NCBI GenBank assembly: GCA_016210705.1
Contig: JACQTR010000081.1
Span: 1 to 25,178, forward strand
Direction: 5' to 3'
DNA length: 25,178 nucleotides
Source of the DNA: Chloroflexota bacterium
GTDB taxonomy: Bacteria; Chloroflexota; Dehalococcoidia; JACQTR01
This document shows, piece after piece, positions 21,245-25,178 of the stretch. Positions within the stretch are counted from its first letter, which is position 1. Every line of letters starts with the position of its first letter. A program made the position numbers and the translations under genes. Under the pieces are notes generated by a model. That model was given only the letters and a program-made list of their open reading frames with translations, was not told where the DNA came from and did not search any database.

Positions 21245-22618
21245 CTACTTCGCCTCTCTTGGGGAATCTCTCCCCTCCTTTCTTCTTCGCGATCGTGCTG
21301 GGACCCCTACCGCCAGAGCATCGGAGGGTACATCATGGTTTACCACTGAACCGGCCCCGGTGATGGCTCGGTCTCCGACGCGTACTGGTGCGATGAGCAT
21401 AGAGTCGCTGCCGATAAAGGCATCATTGCCAATAACGGTCTCATGTTTTCGGATACCATCAAAATTGCAGGTTACGGCCCCAGCGCCAATGTTCACATTT
21501 TCTCCGACAATGGCGTCCCCCACAAAACTGAAGTGCCCCATCTTGGTTCCTTTGCCCAGGCGGCTCTTCTTCACCTCAGCAAAGTTGCCGATATGAACCC
21601 CCTTTTCGATATGGGATTGGGGTCTGATGTGGCTGAAGGGTCCCACATCAACGCCCTCTTCTAGAATGGAACCCTCCACTACCGAGGCTTGGACGCGGCA
21701 GCCGTTGCCGATGACAGAATCTGTGATTATGGCGTTAGGGCCAATATGGCACCCTTGGCCGATTTGGGTCTTTCCCGCGATGGTGGTGTTAGGATAGATC
21801 ACTGTATCCTCGCCGATCTCTACATTGGCGTCGATGAAGGCTGATGGAGGATGAATAAAACTTACCCCAGCCAACATCAGACGCTGCCGAAGGCGCTCTT
21901 GCACAATTGACTCGGCTTGAGCCAGGTGAAAGCGATGGTTTATTCCCAAAGCCTCCATGGGATCCCCAACGTTAACCCCCTCTATCCTTTGGTTGGACTC
22001 GGCGGCCATAACAATGAGGCTTGTAAGGTAATATTCCCCGTTTTGGCTGCGGGGGATGTTCCCCAACTCAGGCCAGAGCCAATTCCCCTTGAAACAATAG
22101 ACGCCGCCATTTAGTTCGTCGCTGCCTTTGCCTTCTTTCTCTATCTCTGCCTCCTCTACCACGGCCACAATTTGTCCTGAGGCATTACGGATCACCCGGC
22201 CTAACCCTTTGGGGTCGAGGCCGCGGGCGGTAAGAAGGGTTATTGTAGCCCCACTATCTTGGTGATGACGGATTATATTACGTAAGGTTTCGGCTTGGAT
22301 CAGTGGAGTATCTCCATTCAGAACGAGTACATGACGAACTTGGCTCTCCAATAGCGGCCGAGCTTGGAGCAAAGCATGGCCGGTGCCCAAGGCCTCGGTT
22401 TGTTCAACGTAGTCTACCGAATTACCCAAAACTTGGCGTATCTCAGCTGAATTGTAGCCAACTACCACCCATGTCCGGGGCAGGGGAACCTCCTTGATGG
22501 CATCGGAGACATAGCAAAGCATCTCCCGCCCGGCAATAGTGTGAAGCACCTTTGGGGTTTTGGATTTCATCCGTCGGCCTTTACCTGCGGCCAAGATTAT
22601 GGCAGCCCAATCATCCAT
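21245..22618 (-). CDS. glmU: Bifunctional UDP-GlcNAc pyrophosphorylase / GlcN-1-P acetyltransferase GlmU
   Basis: Makes UDP-GlcNAc for the cell wall: acetylates glucosamine-1-phosphate, then transfers UMP. From ATG 22618 it has 457 aa, almost the E. coli length. The N-terminal nucleotidyltransferase shows LAAGKGRRMKSKTPK (9-23) and metal-site D103 (LNGDTPL). The C-terminal left-handed beta-helix repeats carry catalytic H362 (KMGHFSFVGDA) and NVNIGAGAVTCNFDG. F365 sits where E. coli has the substrate-binding Y366. The frame is open up to 22672, but the ATG at 22618 has AGGAG 4 nt upstream and gives the family's N-terminus; the ATG at 22633 has no ribosome site. The promoter lies at 22754-22782. 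Confidence 0.94.
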   Translation of the reverse strand: MDDWAAIILAAGKGRRMKSKTPKVLHTIAGREMLCYVSDAIKEVPLPRTWVVVGYNSAEIRQVLGNSVDYVEQTEALGTGHALLQARPLLESQVRHVLVLNGDTPLIQAETLRNIIRHHQDSGATITLLTARGLDPKGLGRVIRNASGQIVAVVEEAEIEKEGKGSDELNGGVYCFKGNWLWPELGNIPRSQNGEYYLTSLIVMAAESNQRIEGVNVGDPMEALGINHRFHLAQAESIVQERLRQRLMLAGVSFIHPPSAFIDANVEIGEDTVIYPNTTIAGKTQIGQGCHIGPNAIITDSVIGNGCRVQASVVEGSILEEGVDVGPFSHIRPQSHIEKGVHIGNFAEVKKSRLGKGTKMGHFSFVGDAIVGENVNIGAGAVTCNFDGIRKHETVIGNDAFIGSDSMLIAPVRVGDRAITGAGSVVNHDVPSDALAVGVPARSRRRKEGRDSPREAK

Positions 22619-22622
22619 GTCG

Positions 22623-22627
22623 CTCCT
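22623..22627 (-). promoter_or_regulatory. Ribosome binding site that fixes the glmU start
   Basis: AGGAG on the minus strand, 4 nt before ATG 22618. It lies within the longer open frame, so it argues against the upstream starts at 22633 and 22672. Confidence 0.6.
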
Positions 22628-22753
22628 GCTCATAAAAGAAAAAGCCACATTTCCTAAAGGCCTATGTGCCATTAGGTTTGTGGCCAGCTACGGCTAATTA
22701 CTCTTGTACCATGCTTTTGAAGGGGCGGTTCTTATTACCAGCCCTTCTGCCAT

Positions 22754-22782
22754 ATATTAACAAAAAGGGCTACTGGTGTCAA
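22754..22782 (-). promoter_or_regulatory. Promoter of glmU
   Basis: On the minus strand a perfect TTGACA (22782-22777), a 17-nt spacer and TAATAT (22759-22754, four of six). The expected transcript start is near 22747, giving a leader of about 130 nt. The inverted pair ACCAGCCCTT (22737-22746) and AAGGGCTACTGGT (22765-22777) folds across the -10 and spacer. Confidence 0.6.
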
Positions 22783-22808
22783 GAAACGTGGCCTTGTGCA
22801 AATAATCA

Positions 22809-22885
22809 AGATTGCCACGGGCTTCGCCCTCGCAATGACCTTGTGGAGGCTTTTACTAGTCATTGCGAGCACAGCGCAGCAATCT
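22809..22885. repeat. Long imperfect palindrome (dispersed intergenic repeat type)
   Basis: The left arm (22809-22839) starts AGATTGC and ends CGCAATGAC. The right arm (22859-22885) starts GTCATTGCGAG and ends GCAATCT. The outer 7 bp and inner 9 bp pair perfectly; the arm centres, rich in GCG/GCC, differ. A 19-nt spacer lies between. The pattern 'GTCATTGCGAG...GCAATCT' is a widespread intergenic palindromic repeat type in anaerobe and Chloroflexota genomes (from memory). Confidence 0.75.
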
Positions 22886-23010
22886 TACGGACTTTTCGCG
22901 CAAAGACGGGGAACGTCTCGTTCCTAGATTAGAAGCTGTGGCCTATTTATCTAGATTTGGTCCAGCGCCAAAAAAGCTCCTCGTGTACAAGCTCCCTTGC
23001 TTCGAGCCCC

Positions 23011-24903
23011 TCAGATCGTGATAGTGAGGGGCAACCTAACCATGTCGTTAGCCCAGGCTAGGCCCAGCTCGGCCAGTTTCTCTTGGGTAGGCACCCCTTC
23101 CTCAGTCCAGCCCATCTGGCGGTAGTACAGACGTTTGGCCTTGGCAAAAGCCTCGGGGTCAATGGCGGTATTCTTTAAAGCACCACGGGGGGTGGGCCCA
23201 GAGAAGCGCTTGGGTAGGATATCATCGTCAGCGGTCTTGCCATCGCGGACGTTAAAGGTTCGCGCTAATTGCGCCATTCGTTCCCCCACCGCTAGGCCTT
23301 CAGCGGTCGAGGTATTCCAACCGGTGACCGCTTGGGCAATTTCGATAACCTGGGGGATGGACCAGGGCACGAACATGCATACGAGTAAGGAATCCAGGTA
23401 GTTGCGCCAGTTAGTGTAGGTGCGCACCATAGCCACTTTGGCCGGACCTAGATCGTTTGGGGGCAGGGGATCTAATATGCCGAGGGCCCTTAGTCCTTGA
23501 ATGCCTGAGCCTTCGGCGGCAGCCATGGTATCGTGGAGAGAGGAGGTGTGGTCAGCACCTTGGGACAGTATGGCATAGTTAAGTCCCAGGCCTTGTTTGA
23601 GACGTGGCTCGTGCATAGGAAGTTCCTGACCTTTGACCTGCATAGCTAAGTCTTGGGCCCGGCGTCCCAGTAGCTGGGCGGCGCGGCGGCTGCCCTCGGC
23701 TAAAATGTCGCCCAGGCCCTCGCGGTTGACAATGAGCTCGGTCATTCGAACAAGGGCCTCGCCATTGCCAAAACGCAGATCGATTCCCCCTGTGTTGGTG
23801 GTAGTGATAATGCCCTTCTCGAAGCACTCCATGGCGAAGGCGATGGTCATCCCGCAGGAGATGGCGTCCATAGCGTGGGCGTTGCACAGCTCGTTGGCTT
23901 TGGATATGGCCACTACATCGCCAACGCCGCAGGCCGAGCCAAAGGATCCCAAAGCTTCATATTCGGGCCCCCCATAGGCACGATCTACTTTGAAGGGTTG
24001 CTCGGCCTCTACTACTTTCTTGCAACGGATAGGACAGGCATAGCAGCTCTCCATGCCAACTCCGATCTTGCTTTTGAGGGTCTCGGCGGAGATCTCCTCG
24101 ACCTCCTCGAAAAAGCCGTCGGAGTAATTACGTACCGGTAGGTTTCCTGAGGCGTTTCCGCCCACCATCCCAGCACCGGTTCCGTACTCTCGGAAGCTGC
24201 GGGCCAGGGTAGCAGCATTAGTGGCCATGAACTTAGCGAAGGCAGCAACTTTGGCTGGATCGGCCACCTCAGGGTTGTGGGATCCACGGGCTGCGATACC
24301 CTTGAGGTTCTTGGAGCCCATGACGGCACCCATGCCCGTGCGCCCGGCAGCGTGGCCCGAAACGTCATTAATAACGGAACTGAAGCGCACCATTTTTTCA
24401 CCAGCCCGGCCTATTAGGGCCGTGCGAATAAGCCGATCTCCCAGCTCGGATCTAATGGCCTCCTGCGTCTCTTTGGTAGGTAAGCCCCAGAGATGGCCGG
24501 CGTCGCGAATCTCGGCCTGGCCGTCGCGAATCCAAAGGTAGACGGGATGCGATGCCCGGCCCTCGACAATGATGGCATCGAAACCAGCCTTTTTCAGTTC
24601 GGCGTTCCAGAAGCCGCCCACCTCGGACTTGCCAAAACCATCGGTTAAGGGAGACTTGCCTCCGACACAGCTTCGCGAGGCTCCCGCTATAATGGTTCCA
24701 GTTAGGGGCCCTAGGGCGAAGACAAGCTTATTTTCCGGCGAGAGAGCATCAACACCTGGGGGCACTTCTTTCAGCAAATAGTAGGCCACTAATCCCGCCC
24801 CGCCCACATAGCGCCGATAGAAGAGCTCATCGGGCTCTTCAACGGTCAAATTGCCGCTGGTTAAATTTACCCTTAGGATTTTGCCAGCGTATCCCTTTGC
24901 CAT
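23011..24903 (-). CDS. aor: Aldehyde:ferredoxin oxidoreductase (tungstopterin enzyme)
   Basis: Interconverts aldehydes and carboxylic acids with ferredoxin; AOR-family enzymes hold a tungsten bis-pterin and one [4Fe-4S] cluster. From ATG 24903 it has 630 aa, the usual length. The N-terminal domain starts AKGYAGKILRVNL. The pterin-binding region GRTGMGAVMGSKNLKG lies at 187-202. The cluster ligands are C287, C290 and C294 (CYACPIRC) and C509 (LLVCMF). GPEYEALGSFGSACG (312-326) and a MHEPR motif (430-434) are also present. The open frame runs to 24996, but AGGAGG ends 7 nt before ATG 24903 and the family N-terminus starts there. Its first 31 nt overlap the MoaD-like gene. The exact aldehyde substrate cannot be told. 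Confidence 0.92.
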   Translation of the reverse strand: MAKGYAGKILRVNLTSGNLTVEEPDELFYRRYVGGAGLVAYYLLKEVPPGVDALSPENKLVFALGPLTGTIIAGASRSCVGGKSPLTDGFGKSEVGGFWNAELKKAGFDAIIVEGRASHPVYLWIRDGQAEIRDAGHLWGLPTKETQEAIRSELGDRLIRTALIGRAGEKMVRFSSVINDVSGHAAGRTGMGAVMGSKNLKGIAARGSHNPEVADPAKVAAFAKFMATNAATLARSFREYGTGAGMVGGNASGNLPVRNYSDGFFEEVEEISAETLKSKIGVGMESCYACPIRCKKVVEAEQPFKVDRAYGGPEYEALGSFGSACGVGDVVAISKANELCNAHAMDAISCGMTIAFAMECFEKGIITTTNTGGIDLRFGNGEALVRMTELIVNREGLGDILAEGSRRAAQLLGRRAQDLAMQVKGQELPMHEPRLKQGLGLNYAILSQGADHTSSLHDTMAAAEGSGIQGLRALGILDPLPPNDLGPAKVAMVRTYTNWRNYLDSLLVCMFVPWSIPQVIEIAQAVTGWNTSTAEGLAVGERMAQLARTFNVRDGKTADDDILPKRFSGPTPRGALKNTAIDPEAFAKAKRLYYRQMGWTEEGVPTQEKLAELGLAWANDMVRLPLTITI

Positions 24904-25157
24904 AACATCCCTCCTTGGTAATAATCTCCACCAGCTATGGGGGGAAAGATAAAAACTCGATCTCCCTCGGCTAGTGGCTGGCCAGCATCCGCCCATTCGC
25001 CGTTGACACTAGCGCCGTATACGTCGCCTCCAGGGATGCCCAACTTTTGATAAATCATGGCCACAGTGTCGCCTTCGGTCAACTCTAATTCCAGGCGATC
25101 CTGGCCTTTTTCCAGAAAACGACGTAAATCGCCAAAAAGGTCGATGGTGATTCTCAT
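24873..25157 (-). CDS. moaD: MoaD/ThiS-family ubiquitin-like sulfur carrier with C-terminal extension
   Basis: A small beta-grasp protein of 94 aa from ATG 25157 (MRITIDLFGDLRRFL). MoaD proteins carry a thiocarboxylate on a C-terminal Gly-Gly for molybdopterin synthesis, and a dedicated copy often sits beside AOR genes. The fold segments VNGEWADAGQPLAEGDRVFI and FPPIAGG are clear. GG at 76-77 is where the family normally ends, but here the frame continues 17 residues (DYYQGGMLWQRDTLAKS) and overlaps the AOR start. Either the precursor is trimmed, or a base error or frameshift removes the true stop. The frame also reaches a GTG at the window edge (25178). No clear ribosome site precedes ATG 25157, so the start and upstream context are uncertain. 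Confidence 0.82.
   Translation of the reverse strand: MRITIDLFGDLRRFLEKGQDRLELELTEGDTVAMIYQKLGIPGGDVYGASVNGEWADAGQPLAEGDRVFIFPPIAGGDYYQGGMLWQRDTLAKS
24911..24915 (-). promoter_or_regulatory. Ribosome binding site that fixes the AOR start
   Basis: AAGGAGGG on the minus strand, centred at 24911-24915, 7 nt before ATG 24903. It lies inside the 3' end of the MoaD-like gene. Confidence 0.65.
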
Positions 25158-25178
25158 GGGAGCACATAACTTATACAC

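Larger units (their letters stand above)
22619..23010. other. 392-nt non-coding stretch between the AOR gene and glmU
   Basis: No believable gene or gene remnant on either strand. It holds the glmU leader and promoter (22754-22782), a bulged hairpin around the -10/spacer (22737-22776), the palindromic repeat 22809-22885, and a 6-bp perfect hairpin GGAACG-TCT-CGTTCC (22910-22924) without a T tract. Confidence 0.6.

Noticed and set aside
22910..22924. Perfect 6-bp hairpin GGAACG/CGTTCC as a terminator
   Set aside because: No T run follows on either strand; left as unexplained structure in the non-coding stretch.
22970..22993. Possible rho-independent terminator after the AOR gene (minus strand)
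   Set aside because: AGCT arms followed by six T can pair as nine base pairs only with three G-U pairs and share the T tract; too weak to call.
24904..24996. Longer AOR start upstream (31 extra residues)
   Set aside because: The extra residues (GCWPATSRGRSSF...) overlap the MoaD-like gene and resemble no AOR N-terminus; a strong ribosome site points to 24903.
1..25178. CRISPR arrays, tRNA and rRNA genes
   Set aside because: No regularly spaced direct repeats, no cloverleaf with CCA-type end, and no conserved rRNA segments were seen in the gaps between genes.

Overview
The window reads as a chromosomal segment of a strictly anaerobic bacterium that uses the Wood-Ljungdahl (reductive acetyl-CoA) pathway. 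It holds a corrinoid-protein activator and a methyl-H4folate:corrinoid methyltransferase. It also holds a molybdo/tungsto formate dehydrogenase with NADH-dehydrogenase-like and Nfn-like partners, and an aldehyde:ferredoxin oxidoreductase with a MoaD-like protein. A Chloroflexota (Dehalococcoidia/Anaerolineae-like) host fits best. The reasons are the gene content, a secreted subtilase ending in a short hydrophobic 'IFIPSL' tail of the kind common on Chloroflexota exported proteins, and a palindromic intergenic repeat. This placement is inference; a Firmicutes acetogen cannot be excluded from sequence alone.

Layout, left to right. (1) 1-150: tail of an integrase-type IS transposase, an inverted repeat and a candidate extended -10 promoter. 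(2) 204-3125 (+): acsV-like activator and acsE methyltransferase. (3) 3130-9264: mutL (-) and mutS (-), separated by a divergent/convergent secreted S8 protease (+). Neighbouring genes here are packed tail to tail with 3-4 nt gaps. (4) 9318-10740: an AT-richer insert holding a transposase remnant and a class II Fic protein with its own promoter region. (5) 10880-18362 (-): a tight five-gene operon nuoE-nuoF-fdhA-nfnA-nfnB (transcription order), with ugd 39 nt upstream. (6) 18402-22618 (-): ugd (UDP-glucose dehydrogenase), a CBS/DUF21 membrane protein and glmU, with two good sigma70-like promoters. (7) 22619-23010: a 392-nt non-coding stretch with the glmU promoter and a palindromic repeat. (8) 23011-25157 (-): aldehyde:ferredoxin oxidoreductase overlapped by a MoaD-like gene that carries an unexpected C-terminal extension.

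How the parts fit. The formate dehydrogenase operon would supply formate to the methyl branch of the pathway. Because NADH-type (NuoEF-like) and NADPH/ferredoxin-type (NfnAB-like) flavin modules are co-encoded and translationally coupled, it may form one electron-bifurcating machine joining the CO2/formate, NAD(H), NADP(H) and ferredoxin pools. AcsE passes the methyl group to the corrinoid iron-sulfur protein, and the AcsV-like protein reactivates that protein after accidental oxidation. The acsCD/acsB genes are not in this window. AOR could reduce or oxidise carboxylates/aldehydes with ferredoxin. The mutS/mutL, glmU and ugd genes are housekeeping or envelope genes. No rRNA, tRNA, CRISPR array or convincing rho-independent terminator was seen.
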